A DNA stretch of 64,000 nucleotides from DASRDU01 sp035560235 (GTDB lineage Bacteria > Acidobacteriota > Blastocatellia > RBC074): NCBI GenBank assembly GCA_035560235.1, contig DATMAG010000107.1, forward strand, positions 159,898-223,897, given 5' to 3'. Of the stretch, positions 9,481 to 18,661 are shown piece after piece. The notes beneath the pieces are model-generated. The model was not told the origin of the DNA and searched no databases. It worked only from the letters and a program-made list of their open reading frames with translations. A program made the translations under genes and the position numbers. Within the stretch, counting starts at the first letter, position 1. Every line of letters begins with the position of its first letter.

Positions 9481-10098
9481 TCAATTCCCACCGGAGCTGC
9501 GTGTCAGCTTTCCTTCACTAACTGCCGTCATACTGGCCTGAATCTCATCCCATAACTCTCTGACCCCTGCACGAGTCAGCGCCGAGAATGGAATGATGCG
9601 TTCAGTTCCGAGTACCTTGCGAGCGCGCTGCAACGAGGCGCGCTGTTCATTCGCCGATAACTTGTCAATCTTTGTCGAGACTACCAGAAAGGGAAGCCCG
9701 AAATGCTGGAGCCAGTTTTTCATCTGGAGATCAAGCGGGGAAGGCTCGTGCCTGGAGTCTACGATCAGGATAGATAGCACAAGCTGACGACGTTTCGCAA
9801 GGTAATTCTCAATTAACTCTCCCCAGGCAGCCCGGGCAGTCTTTGAGACTTTGGCGTAACCGTACCCCGGCAGATCCGTGAAATAGAACGATTCATTGAT
9901 CAGAAAGAAATTGAGCGCCTGTGTCCGCCCCGGCGTCGAACTGGTTCTGGCCAGCCCCTTCTGATTGAGCAGCGTATTCAGCAGGCTCGATTTTCCGACA
10001 TTCGAGCGTCCAAGGAACGCAACCTCCGGACGCTGATCGCGCGGATAAGAGGCCGGTGTGGTGGCGCTGGCAACGAACCTTGCGCTGGTAATTTTCAT
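9481..10098 (-). CDS. engB: Ribosome biogenesis GTP-binding protein EngB (YsxC/YihA)
   Basis: TrmE-Era-EngA-like GTPase needed for assembly of the large ribosomal subunit. About 205 residues, the family's usual size. The G1 motif GRSNVGKSS follows the typical EVAFLGRSN strand; then come the switch region SSTPGRTQALNFF, G3 DLPGYGYAKV and G4 TKIDKL. I chose ATG 10098 because it begins the family-typical segment KITSARFV; a TTG at 10113 would add five residues. It lies 60 bases downstream of lon on the same strand, an order often seen in clp-lon loci. Confidence 0.95.
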   Translation of the reverse strand: MKITSARFVASATTPASYPRDQRPEVAFLGRSNVGKSSLLNTLLNQKGLARTSSTPGRTQALNFFLINESFYFTDLPGYGYAKVSKTARAAWGELIENYLAKRRQLVLSILIVDSRHEPSPLDLQMKNWLQHFGLPFLVVSTKIDKLSANEQRASLQRARKVLGTERIIPFSALTRAGVRELWDEIQASMTAVSEGKLTRSSGGN

Positions 10099-10158
10099 CA
10101 CGGCGAATCTCAAATCCCGATCTCAAACCGCGGACTTGAAATCAGAGATTCCCATACT

Positions 10159-12618
10159 TCACCCGGTCACTGAGCCTTCAGCCTGGCCTGCTCCCACTGG
10201 CGGCGACCAGAGCGGCGGAGCCACATCAGCCGTGACTGTCGGGCGCGGCACGGGGATGCGCTCGAGCGCGATGAGCAGCACCTCGTCCATAGTCTCGACG
10301 GCATTGACGTGCAGCGCTTCAAGGATGTCACCCGGAACTTCGGGCAGATCCTTTTCATTCTCTCTGGGAATGATCACGCTCGTCACTCCCGCGCGGTGCG
10401 CAGCGAGGAGTTTTTCCTTCAGCCCGCCGATGGGCAGCACCTTGCCGCGCAAGGTAATTTCGCCGGTCATTGCCACGTTCTTGTGTACGGGAATGCGCGT
10501 CAGGGCTGAAGCCATCGCGGTCGCCATCGTAATGCCTGCCGACGGGCCGTCCTTTGGAATCGCGCCTTCGGGAACGTGAACGTGCAGATCGTAATTCCGG
10601 TGAAAATCTGCCGGAATTCCCAGTTCCGCGGCGCGCGAACGAATCCAGGTAACCGCAGCCTGAGCCGACTCCTGCATCACGTCGCCGAGTTTGCCGGTCA
10701 GCGTCAGCTTGCCGTTTCCTTCGACGAGCGTGGCTTCGACCTGGAGCACATCACCACCGACTTCAGTGACGGCAAGGCCGTTGACCAGTCCGATCTCGCT
10801 GCGTTCGGCAGCCAGTTGCGGACGGAATTTCGTCGGGCCGAGCAGCTTCCTGACAGCGTCATTGTCAGCGATGAAGTGAAACGACTTTGTCGCCGCGTGA
10901 TCCTTCTGCGGGCCGTTCTTCTGAACAAGCTGGCGCGCCACCTTGCGGCAGATCGAGCCGATCTCGCGCTCCAGATTCCGCACTCCGGCTTCACGCGTGT
11001 AATACTCAATGATGGTTCTGACTCCGTCATCGGTGAATTCAATCTGCTCCGGCGTGAGGCCGTTCGCTTCGCACTGCTTCCGCAGCAGATGACGCCGGGC
11101 GATTTCGACCTTTTCGCGCTCGGTGTACCCGGCCAGGCGAATGATCTCCAGCCGATCCTGCAGGGCAGGCTGAATCGTGTGCAGCACGTTCGCCGTCGCA
11201 ATGAACATCACCTGCGACAGATCATACTCGACATCCAGATAGTGATCGTGGAACGAATGATTCTGTTCCGGGTCGAGAACTTCGAGCAGCGCGGCTGACG
11301 GATCGCCGCGAAAATCCGAGCCGACCTTGTCCACTTCATCGAGCAGCACGAGCGGATTGATCGTTCCCGCCTTCTTCATCATCTGAATGATCTGCCCCGG
11401 CAGCGCGCCGATGTAGGTGCGCCGATGGCCGCGAATCTCGGCTTCGTCGCGCACACCGCCCAGTGAGAGGCGCACGAATTTACGCCCCGTCGCCCTGGCA
11501 ATCGAACGCCCGAGGCTGGTCTTGCCCACGCCCGGCGGGCCGACGAAGCAGAGGATCGAACCCTTTGGCTTCTCGGTCAGCTGGCGCACGGCCAGGTATT
11601 CCAGAATGCGCTCCTTGATCTTCTCCAGACCGTAATGATCGGCGTCAAGCACCTCCTGAGCGTAATTGATGTCGCGGATCTCTTCGCTCCGCGCCTGCCA
11701 GGGCACTGCGAGGAGCCAGTCCAGATAGTTGCGCGAGACTGTTGATTCAGCCGACATCGGCGGCATCTGTTCAAGCCGGTGCAGTTCAGCGAGCGCCTTG
11801 TCGAAAGCCTCCTGCGTCATTCCGGCCTGTTCGATCTTCTGGCGCAATTCCTCAATCTCGGCCTTCTCGTCCTTGCGGCCAAGTTCCTTGTGAATCGCCT
11901 TGATCTTTTCGTTGAGGTAATACTCGCGCTGCGCCTTCTCCATCTGCCGCTTGACGCGGGTCTGAATCGTGCGGTCGAGGTTGAGCTTTTCGATTTCAAT
12001 TTCGAGCAGTTCGGTCAGCCGCACCAGCCGTTCGTGAGCCGAATAGATTTCAAGCAGTCCCTGTTTATCCTCAATGGAAAGTTTAAGGACGTGCGCGAGA
12101 TTGTCAGAAAGCTGTCCCGGATCAGCAGCGCGCATCGCGGCCTGCAGCGATTCCGGGTTCGGCTCCTGCGCAAGCTTGAGGTACTGTTCGATCAGTGAGG
12201 CAATTCGTGAAACCAGCGCCATCGCGCGCTGCCCGCTTTCGACAACTACCGGCGCGCGGCGCAGCGTGGCCAGATAATAACCATCCACCTCATCTACGCG
12301 CAGGGCGCGAGCGCGTTCGCGGCCTTCGACCAGGACCTTGATAGTGTGTTCATCCGGCTTGCGCAGCGAATTGGCGATATAAGCGAGCGTGCCGGTCTGA
12401 TAGATCTGACCGGGCATCGGCTCTTCGATGGTGGCATCGTGCTGCGTCGCCAGAAAGATCATGCGACTCGTCGTCAGCGCCTCTTCGAGCGCACGCACTG
12501 AGGAAGCCCGGCCAATATTGAAGGCGGCTCTGGTTCCGGGAAAGACGACGACATCGCGGATCGGAACCATCGGGTAACGCACGATATCATTCGGGGTACT
12601 GTCGCTGTATTCCTGCAT
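10159..12618 (-). CDS. lon: ATP-dependent protease Lon
   Basis: Cytoplasmic AAA+ serine protease that degrades damaged and regulatory proteins, 819 residues. The N-terminal substrate-binding LAN domain starts at about residue 15 (YPMVPIRDVVVFPG). A long helical region is followed by the AAA+ domain (Walker A GPPGVGKTS near 360, Walker B PLVLLDEVDKV) and the C-terminal protease domain with the catalytic Ser693 in PKDGPSAGIT and the partner Lys about 43 residues later in GGLKEKLLAA. The Ser-Lys dyad is intact. It lies between clpX and engB. Upstream I see no clear heat-shock operator. Confidence 0.97.
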   Translation of the reverse strand: MQEYSDSTPNDIVRYPMVPIRDVVVFPGTRAAFNIGRASSVRALEEALTTSRMIFLATQHDATIEEPMPGQIYQTGTLAYIANSLRKPDEHTIKVLVEGRERARALRVDEVDGYYLATLRRAPVVVESGQRAMALVSRIASLIEQYLKLAQEPNPESLQAAMRAADPGQLSDNLAHVLKLSIEDKQGLLEIYSAHERLVRLTELLEIEIEKLNLDRTIQTRVKRQMEKAQREYYLNEKIKAIHKELGRKDEKAEIEELRQKIEQAGMTQEAFDKALAELHRLEQMPPMSAESTVSRNYLDWLLAVPWQARSEEIRDINYAQEVLDADHYGLEKIKERILEYLAVRQLTEKPKGSILCFVGPPGVGKTSLGRSIARATGRKFVRLSLGGVRDEAEIRGHRRTYIGALPGQIIQMMKKAGTINPLVLLDEVDKVGSDFRGDPSAALLEVLDPEQNHSFHDHYLDVEYDLSQVMFIATANVLHTIQPALQDRLEIIRLAGYTEREKVEIARRHLLRKQCEANGLTPEQIEFTDDGVRTIIEYYTREAGVRNLEREIGSICRKVARQLVQKNGPQKDHAATKSFHFIADNDAVRKLLGPTKFRPQLAAERSEIGLVNGLAVTEVGGDVLQVEATLVEGNGKLTLTGKLGDVMQESAQAAVTWIRSRAAELGIPADFHRNYDLHVHVPEGAIPKDGPSAGITMATAMASALTRIPVHKNVAMTGEITLRGKVLPIGGLKEKLLAAHRAGVTSVIIPRENEKDLPEVPGDILEALHVNAVETMDEVLLIALERIPVPRPTVTADVAPPLWSPPVGAGQAEGSVTG

Positions 12619-12863
12619 GGTAGTAAGCCCTCAGACTCAGATCAAAACTGCGCTTCCGGAAGCTGCCGGAACTTCAGTGCCAAAGTCTTTCATCAGGGCT
12701 TCACGCTCAGACGTCGGCCCTGTCAGTGAATTGTGTCTGGGAACCTGCACGATGGCGGCCCGCATTGCTGTCCATCGTGTCCTTGAAGCTTCAGGGTGGA
12801 AGTCTCTTTTTTCAGAAGCCGTGTCCTGTCCGGGTCGGGTAATAATGAACCAGGTGATTCGCG

Positions 12864-14090
12864 TTACCCGGCCTTCTCCAGCGGAAAGACAGCACGGCGA
12901 TTGGCCACCATTTCGGCGGTGACGACAAATTCCTTGACCTTCTTCTGACTCGGCAGCAGATACATTGCTTCAAGCATCAGTTCTTCGAGAATCATCCGCA
13001 AGCCGCGCGCGCCAACCCGGCGTTCGCACGCCTGCCGCGCCACGGCGCGCAGGGCGTCATCAGTGAAGCGCAGCTTGATGCCGTCCCACTCAAACTGCTT
13101 CTGATACTGCTTCATCAGCGCATTCTTCGGCTGGGTGAGAATATCAATCATCGCGTCTTCATCGAGTTCGTGCAGCGTGCCGACGACCGGCAGACGACCG
13201 ACGAATTCCGGAATCAGGCCGAACTTGATCAGATCTTCCGGCTGCACCTGCATCAGCAGGTCTTCCTGCTTGGCTTTGGCAAGCGGGCGAATCTTGGCTG
13301 AAAAGCCGAGCGCCTTCTGGCGCTTCCGCCGCTGAATGACCTTCTCAAGCCCGACGAACGCGCCGCCGCAGATGAACAGAATATTGGTCGTGTCGACCGG
13401 AAAGAACTCCTGGTGCGGATGCTTGCGCCCGCCCTGTGGCGGAACATTTGCGACTGTGCCTTCGAGAATCTTGAGCAGCGCCTGCTGCACGCCTTCGCCC
13501 GAGACATCGCGGGTAATCGAAGGGTTCTCATCCTTGCGGCAGATCTTGTCAATCTCGTCAATGTAGATGATGCCCTGCTGCGCGCGTTCGACGTCGCCGT
13601 TTGCGGCCTGCAGCAGCTTGAGAATGATGTTCTCAACATCCTCGCCGACATAACCGGCTTCAGTCAGGGTCGTCGCGTCCACAATCGTGAACGGCACCTT
13701 GAGCATGCGCGCGAGCGTCTGCGCGAGCAGCGTCTTGCCCGTGCCGGTCGGGCCGATCAGCAGGATGTTGGATTTCTGAATCTCGACATCCGTGCGCCGC
13801 TTCATCATCTCGATGCGCTTGTAGTGCTGATAGACGGCGACGGCGAGTTTCTTTTTGGTGTCTTCCTGGCCGATAACGTATTCGTCGAGGAATTCCTTGA
13901 TCTCGGTGGGCCGGGGGAGCGGAGGACGTGAGGCCGCAGACTCCTGCTGCACATCATCGCTGATGATTTCAATGCAGATGTCTATGCACTCGTTACAAAT
14001 GTAAACGGTGGGGCCGGCGATGAGCTTTTTGACTTCGTTCTGGCTCTTTCCGCAGAAGCTGCAACGCAACGTGTCTTCGCCTCTTCTCAT
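12864..14090 (-). CDS. clpX: ATP-dependent Clp protease ATP-binding subunit ClpX
   Basis: AAA+ unfoldase that delivers substrates to ClpP, 408 residues. The N-terminal zinc-binding domain has Cys10, Cys13, Cys32 and Cys35 (CSFC, ICNEC). The AAA+ module has Walker A GPTGTGKT at 113-120, Walker B IIYIDEIDK, the pore loop GYVGEDVE and a sensor-2 region near the C-terminus (ACERRVGARGLRMI). The ClpP-contact loop is seen as IPEFVGRLPV downstream of the IGF-equivalent region. It lies upstream of lon and downstream of the zinc-finger gene and clpP on the same strand. Confidence 0.97.
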   Translation of the reverse strand: MRRGEDTLRCSFCGKSQNEVKKLIAGPTVYICNECIDICIEIISDDVQQESAASRPPLPRPTEIKEFLDEYVIGQEDTKKKLAVAVYQHYKRIEMMKRRTDVEIQKSNILLIGPTGTGKTLLAQTLARMLKVPFTIVDATTLTEAGYVGEDVENIILKLLQAANGDVERAQQGIIYIDEIDKICRKDENPSITRDVSGEGVQQALLKILEGTVANVPPQGGRKHPHQEFFPVDTTNILFICGGAFVGLEKVIQRRKRQKALGFSAKIRPLAKAKQEDLLMQVQPEDLIKFGLIPEFVGRLPVVGTLHELDEDAMIDILTQPKNALMKQYQKQFEWDGIKLRFTDDALRAVARQACERRVGARGLRMILEELMLEAMYLLPSQKKVKEFVVTAEMVANRRAVFPLEKAG

Positions 14091-14266
14091 CGCTCTGCTG
14101 TCTCCGCGTTAAGGTGTGAAGAAATAATGGGTAACCTGATCGGCATGCCTTCCCTATCCTGTGGTGAAACTTTCGGGCGCGGTGGCAATGATAAACAAGA
14201 GCTGTCATTGCACGCAAGCTGAGCTTAAGCCGCTTTCAGCAGACACTGGCGCGCGACTTTGCGGGG

Positions 14267-14674
14267 TTACATTCCAAACCCCGCTCCGGTCTTGATGGCT
14301 TCGCAGGCCCGGATGCACTTCTCGCAGATCTGCACCTCCTGGCTCGCGAGCAGCCTTTCCCCTTCCGCCTGCGGCGCGCCACAGAAGCTGCAGCAGCCGG
14401 ATTTTGCATTCTCGCCGCGCAGCAGCCTCCGGTACCAGGGAACGCGGAGCATCGGCGGCTTCAGACCCAGGTCATGATAATCGGCCAGCAGCTGAACGCT
14501 CACATCAACACACTCATTGCAGATGTAGTGGTTGTCGCGTCCTTCAAAGAGTCTGGCGACCTCACCTTCGCCCAGTCCGCAAAAGGAGCAGCGCAGCAGC
14601 GTCAGTTGCGGCTGAAACCCGCTGCCTTCCTCCAGTCCGAACGAATATCCATTTGCAGAGTGACGGTTGTTCAT
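14267..14674 (-). CDS. Stand-alone protein with two ClpX-type zinc fingers, no ATPase
   Basis: Protein of 135 residues made of two copies of the ClpX N-terminal zinc-binding fold. Finger 1 uses Cys29, Cys32, Cys52 and Cys55 (CSFC ... ICNEC); finger 2 uses Cys95, Cys98, Cys117 and Cys120 (CSFC ... ICEKC). A linker with a basic stretch (RVPWYRRLLRGEN) joins them. Both fingers keep the spacing of the ClpX domain (compare CSFCGKSQNEVKKLIAGP in the neighbouring clpX). There is no AAA+ or protease domain. In ClpX this domain forms dimers and binds adaptors and substrates, so a role as adaptor, competitor or assembly partner of ClpXP is a reasonable inference. ATG 14674 is preferred over an in-frame TTG at 14692; its ribosome site is weak. 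The gene lies between clpP and clpX. Confidence 0.85.
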   Translation of the reverse strand: MNNRHSANGYSFGLEEGSGFQPQLTLLRCSFCGLGEGEVARLFEGRDNHYICNECVDVSVQLLADYHDLGLKPPMLRVPWYRRLLRGENAKSGCCSFCGAPQAEGERLLASQEVQICEKCIRACEAIKTGAGFGM

Positions 14675-14751
14675 AAGCCTGATGAGATGCAATTGGCGAG
14701 CAGGCTGTCAGCGAACTTCGGCCTGCTCACCGTTATCCCTGTTTCGCCGGC

Positions 14752-15354
14752 TTACTCGCGGTGCTTGATCACCATATCAACGATTCCGTACTCCCTGGCC
14801 TGGTCTGCGCTCATGATAAAGTCACGCTCCACGTCCCGCTCGATCTGTTCGACCGACTGCCCGGTGTGGGAAGCGAGAATGTCATTGAGCCGCGCCCGCA
14901 TGCGCAGGATCTCTTCAGCAGCGATCTTGATGTCGGTCGCCTGTCCGCCGATGCCTCCGGCAGAGGGCTGATGAATCAGGATGCGCGAGTTCGGCAGCGC
15001 ATAACGTTTGCCCTTCGCTCCGGCGGCGAGCAGCACAGCAGCCATCGAAGCGCACTGCCCGATGCAGAGCGTTGAGATCGGCGCGCGGACAAACTGCATG
15101 GTGTCGTAAATCGCCATGCCGGCGGTGACTGAACCGCCCGGCGAATTGATGTAGAGCTGAATTTCCTTGTCCGGATCTTCCGATTCGAGAAACAACAGCT
15201 GCGCCACCACCAGGTTCGCCACCGTGTCGTCAATCGGCGTTCCGATAAAGATGATGTTCTCCTTCAGAAGTCGCGAATAGATGTCGAACGCGCGTTCGCC
15301 GCGAGCCGTCTGTTCGACGACCATCGGCACCAGATGAGCATACGGATTTGCCAT
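14752..15354 (-). CDS. clpP: ATP-dependent Clp protease proteolytic subunit ClpP
   Basis: Self-compartmentalised serine protease, 200 residues. The catalytic triad is visible: Ser103 in GQCASMAA, His128 in RILIHQPSAG and Asp in the IERDVERD segment (about 174). The N-terminal hydrophobic handle region LFLESEDPDKEIQLYINSPG is typical. It forms the tetradecameric chamber served by ClpX. GAGG precedes the ATG at a suitable distance. Located downstream of tig and upstream of the zinc-finger gene and clpX. Confidence 0.97.
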   Translation of the reverse strand: MANPYAHLVPMVVEQTARGERAFDIYSRLLKENIIFIGTPIDDTVANLVVAQLLFLESEDPDKEIQLYINSPGGSVTAGMAIYDTMQFVRAPISTLCIGQCASMAAVLLAAGAKGKRYALPNSRILIHQPSAGGIGGQATDIKIAAEEILRMRARLNDILASHTGQSVEQIERDVERDFIMSADQAREYGIVDMVIKHRE

Positions 15355-15512
15355 ACTAACTTTACCTCAGTAATCCCGGGACTCGTTTTATCAAAGGAGC
15401 AGCCCGAAAACGCAATTGTTCAGCACTGAGCCACCCGCCTCCGGTTGATTCTCGCTTGTTGTTTGCTGGTTGTCTGACAGGCGCTGGCAGCGTGGGCCGG
15501 TCACAATCAGGA

Positions 15513-16895
15513 TTATTCAGCCGGCTGGTTGTCGGATGGTGAAGGGGCTTCGCCTGAAGCCTGATTCGCTTCCTGATTATCAGTGAGCTCTTCGACGGTC
15601 ACTTCAGCGCTGCTGACCACTACATCAAGCGCCTTCTTGTAAAGCAACCGGTTTTCGATACTAGCCAGCCCCCCATCCTTTGTCAAGGTAGCCTTCAGTT
15701 CGTCCGGTGACTGCCGCATGGCTGAGGCCATCCGCGCAATTTCGGCGTCAATTTCATCGCTGCTGACGCTGAGATTTTCGGCTTCAGCAATGCGCCCGAT
15801 CACGAGCGCGCCACGCACATCGCGCACCGCTCGTTCACGATCCAGCTTCGCCCGCTCCTCCCAGTTGATGCTTCTGATCTGTTCGACCGGCACCCGGTTG
15901 TTGAGCAGCATGGAGAAAAACTGCCGCGACAGTTCCGCCGCCTGCCGCTCGACGAGCGTTTCAGGCACGGCAAAATCGTGCGCGTTCGTCAGCTGCTCCA
16001 TCAGTTCGTCGCGCACCTGCTGATCGGCGCTGAAGTCGGCCTGCTTCTGCATGTTTTCGCGAATCGTCTCTCGCAGTTCCGCGAGCGTCTGCTTGTCGCT
16101 GACCTCCTGCGCAAAGTCGTCATCGAGTTCCGGCAGTTCCTTCCTTCGCACTGCCATCACCGTCGCCGTGAAATCCACTGTCTTGCCGGCCAGCCCTTTG
16201 GCGTTGAAATCCTCGGGATAGGTGACGCGGAATTCCCGCACGTCGCCTTCCTTCACGCCGCGCAGGTTTTCATCGAACTCCGGCTGCACGCCCTCCGAGC
16301 CAAGTTCGATCTGAATGTCGTCGGCCTTCAGGTCTTCCTTTTCGTGTTCCTCCCGCGGGTCAACGTATTTGCCGGCCAGGTTGACCGAGACGAAATCGCC
16401 CTGTTCTGACGGACGGTCTTCGACCGGGACGAGCTGCGCCGCACTGTCACGCAGATCCTCAATCGCGCGCTCGACATCTTCATCCGTTACCCGGCGCACG
16501 CGCTTTGTCACCTTCAGCCCCTGATAAGGCTTCAGTTCGAATTCCGGCACAATTTCGACGCTGGCTTTGAATTTCAGCGGTTCGCCTTCCTTCACTGACA
16601 AGTCGCTGATCTGCGGCTCACCGATTACGCGCAGTTTGTGATCTCCGACGGCGTGCTGCAGCGCGTGCGGCACAATCTCGCCAATCACGGTTTCACGCGC
16701 ATCCTTTGCAAAGCGCTGTTTGATGACGCTGCGCGGAGTCCTGCCGTGACGAAAACCAGGCACGGCGGCGTAGCGCATAAAGGCATCATAGGTCTTGTCG
16801 AATTCCTTCTGTACCTCTTCGGCGGCGACTTCGATGGTCAGATCTCTTTTCGTCTCAGCCGTGCTGGACACGGCCACTTCCATTTTCAGGCTCAA
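15513..16895 (-). CDS. tig: Trigger factor, ribosome-associated chaperone
   Basis: Folding helper that binds the ribosomal exit tunnel, 460 residues (E. coli 432). The N-terminal ribosome-binding domain carries the signature GFRHGRTPRSVIKQRF (family GFRxGKxP). The FKBP-type prolyl isomerase domain is near 160-250 and the helical C-terminal domain follows, ending in an acidic disordered tail. Start choice: the TTG at 16895 lies about six bases after AAGGAAGG, whereas the ATG at 16883 is 18-19 bases away, so TTG is probably used; the alternative shortens the protein by four residues. It heads the tig-clpP-clpX-lon block. Confidence 0.95.
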   Translation of the reverse strand: MSLKMEVAVSSTAETKRDLTIEVAAEEVQKEFDKTYDAFMRYAAVPGFRHGRTPRSVIKQRFAKDARETVIGEIVPHALQHAVGDHKLRVIGEPQISDLSVKEGEPLKFKASVEIVPEFELKPYQGLKVTKRVRRVTDEDVERAIEDLRDSAAQLVPVEDRPSEQGDFVSVNLAGKYVDPREEHEKEDLKADDIQIELGSEGVQPEFDENLRGVKEGDVREFRVTYPEDFNAKGLAGKTVDFTATVMAVRRKELPELDDDFAQEVSDKQTLAELRETIRENMQKQADFSADQQVRDELMEQLTNAHDFAVPETLVERQAAELSRQFFSMLLNNRVPVEQIRSINWEERAKLDRERAVRDVRGALVIGRIAEAENLSVSSDEIDAEIARMASAMRQSPDELKATLTKDGGLASIENRLLYKKALDVVVSSAEVTVEELTDNQEANQASGEAPSPSDNQPAE

Positions 16896-17051
16896 GGTAT
16901 ACCTTCCTTACAGCAGTTGATGATTTTCAAAATGAGTTGAATGCCTGATCACAACCGCAAACATCCGGTCAGACAGCCTCGAAAAGATCGTTCGCAGCGT
17001 CATTCAAAAGCAGCGCGGCGAGCAGGCAGGATGAAGCAATGACTGCGCTGA

Positions 17052-17133
17052 TGCGAAAGGAGGGACTCGAACCCTCACGCCTTGCGGCACGGGCTTCTAA
17101 GACCCGCGTGTCTACCAGTTTCACCACTTTCGC
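17052..17133 (-). tRNA. tRNA-Leu, anticodon UAG
   Basis: Complete class II tRNA on the minus strand. The acceptor stem GCGAAAG pairs with CTTTCGC; the anticodon stem CGGGT/GCCCG encloses the loop CTTAGAA with anticodon TAG at 17099-17097. A long variable arm (TGCCGCAAGGCGT) marks a leucine tRNA, and the T arm is GAGGG-TTCGAGT-CCCTC. The discriminator is A. The 3' CCA is not encoded and must be added by the nucleotidyltransferase. Confidence 0.95.
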
Positions 17134-17347
17134 ACAGTCAGGTTAAGCGGGAAGCCTAACAAATTTCAGGCAGTGCCGCAATGTGCCATTCAGTTGTCGC
17201 TGAGGCGATGATTCAGACGCAGCCGCATTTTTACGGCCTGTCGTGTGCGCTGTCACAGCGCAGGGTTTTGCTATTCACTGTTGGCGGCTTTTCAGCTATA
17301 ACTCAGTTGCCGCCCTGACAAATTCATCAGCAGGAGAAATGACTGTT

Positions 17348-17797
17348 ATGAGCTTACTCGACAAAATCAATCAGGAGATTGCCGCGGCCATGAAGGCGAA
17401 GGATGCCGAGCGGCTGTCAGCACTGCGGATGGTCAAGACTGCGCTCAAGAATCGGGAGATTGAAAAGATGTCTCCGCTCGATGAGGCCGAGAGCAGCCGC
17501 GTGCTCCAGTCGCTCGTCAAGCAGCGGCGCGACAGCATCGAGCAGTACGAAAAGGCAGGCCGCGCGGAACTCGCCGCAAAAGAAGCCGCTGAAATCAAAG
17601 TCATCGAAGAGTACCTGCCCGCCGCCGTGGATGAAGCCACCATGGCGCGCGTGGTCGAAGAAACGCTCGCTGAAATCGGCGCGACTTCGGCAAAGGATAT
17701 GGGCCGCGCGATGAAAGCCGTGATGGCAAAGTTCGCCGGACAGCCGGTGGATGGCAAGGTCATCAACGGCCTGGTCAGGGCAAAACTCGGAGCGTGA
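17348..17797 (+). CDS. GatB/YqeY-domain protein
   Basis: Small helical protein of 149 residues in the YqeY family, related to the tail domain of the amidotransferase subunit GatB. Typical features are MSLLDKINQEIAAAMKAKD, ALRMVKTALKNREIE, the EQYEKAGRAELAAKE segment and the C-terminal GKVINGLVRAKLG. Its function is unknown; a link to charged tRNA handling is often proposed. AGGAG lies at 17332-17336: ATG 17348 has an 11-base spacing and matches the family start, while ATG 17339 is too close. Confidence 0.88.
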   Translation: MSLLDKINQEIAAAMKAKDAERLSALRMVKTALKNREIEKMSPLDEAESSRVLQSLVKQRRDSIEQYEKAGRAELAAKEAAEIKVIEEYLPAAVDEATMARVVEETLAEIGATSAKDMGRAMKAVMAKFAGQPVDGKVINGLVRAKLGA

Positions 17798-17947
17798 GAA
17801 GGCTGCCCGTTTCTTGCGGAACACCAGAGCGCCTGAGGTCGTAAGTCCGGGTGCCTGCACACAGACTGAGGACGCCAGCGGTCATTCAGTGCAGGCTTTC
17901 ATCATTGTGGAAGGAAATTCTGGAAAACAGTGCCGGAGGTGTGAATC

Positions 17948-18130
17948 ATGTTTCAGATTCTGGGTCTGGTCGCATCCATTCTCGACATCTTTGCGATCTT
18001 TGATGTGATGAATTCAAAGCGCGACTGGGCAACCAAAGCCGTGCTGATCGCGCTGATTCTGCTGATGCCCTTCATCGGCGCCGGGCTTTACCTGTTTGCC
18101 TTTCGCGACAAGGGATACAACAGCATCTGA
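17948..18130 (+). CDS. Small membrane protein, PLDc_N-like
   Basis: Sixty-residue protein with two transmembrane helices (about 2-21 and 30-50) and the loop NSKRDWATKAV. The second helix LILLMPFIGAGLYLFAFRDK resembles the phospholipase-D N-terminal (PLDc_N) membrane domain found alone in many bacteria. GGAGG eight bases before the ATG supports translation. Function unknown. Confidence 0.7.
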   Translation: MFQILGLVASILDIFAIFDVMNSKRDWATKAVLIALILLMPFIGAGLYLFAFRDKGYNSI

Positions 18131-18157
18131 GCCATCACTGATTTTCCTCAGCCTGTT

Positions 18158-18544
18158 TCAGTTCGCCTGATCAATCACCAGACCCTGCCGCTGCGCGCCC
18201 GCACTTCTGGCGATATCAATGATCCGAACGACAGCCTGATAACTCAGCGACGGCGCGCCGCTGATAAAGACATTGCGGTCTTCGGTCGGGCGCTCATTCA
18301 TCAGCCTTGCCAGCTCCACAGCCAGCTCATCTGATTTCATCTCGCGGCTGTTGAGCCGCACTGCGCCGTCGGCATCAATTTTCACGACCACTGACGGCAG
18401 CGGCTGTTCGTGGCCGGAACTCTTTTGCGGAAGCTGCGCCTGAAAACGCGATGGCTTCAGTGGCGAGATCACCATAAAAATAATCAGCAGCACCAGCAGC
18501 ACATCAATCAATGGCGTGACGTTGATGACGGGATCAGTTCTCAT
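18158..18544 (-). CDS. ExbD/TolR-type biopolymer transport protein
   Basis: Inner-membrane protein of 128 residues with one N-terminal transmembrane helix (about 11-28) carrying the key Asp14 in TPLIDVLLVLL, then a periplasmic domain of the ExbD/TolR type (VVVKIDADGAVRLNSREM ... YQAVVRIIDIARSAGAQRQGLV). Such proteins form the stator of a proton-driven motor with ExbB/TolQ and energise TonB or Tol systems. No exbB/tolQ or tonB gene lies in the window, so this is an orphan copy. The N-terminus is short compared with relatives; the ATG at 18544 is the only good start seen. Confidence 0.88.
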   Translation of the reverse strand: MRTDPVINVTPLIDVLLVLLIIFMVISPLKPSRFQAQLPQKSSGHEQPLPSVVVKIDADGAVRLNSREMKSDELAVELARLMNERPTEDRNVFISGAPSLSYQAVVRIIDIARSAGAQRQGLVIDQAN

Positions 18545-18661
18545 CGCTTCCCTTCCTGACAGATAAAATTCAAAAGGCAGTAGCCGGAAGTGATACCGGT
18601 TGCCGCCTTCAGACTCCGCCGGAAAGATAAAGTTCCCGCCAGCGCCAGCAAAGTTTACCGC

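Noticed and set aside
10576..11298. Long plus-strand open frame of 240 codons inside lon
   Set aside because: Antisense shadow of the conserved Lon protease domain; no ribosome site or recognisable features.
12619..12863. CIRCE or heat-shock sigma-32 element upstream of lon
   Set aside because: No inverted TTAGCACTC pattern and no convincing sigma-32 -10/-35 pair could be found.
17281..17302. Promoter with TATAAC at 17297 for the YqeY-like gene
   Set aside because: The 17-base upstream place reads TTCACT, too weak to list as a feature.
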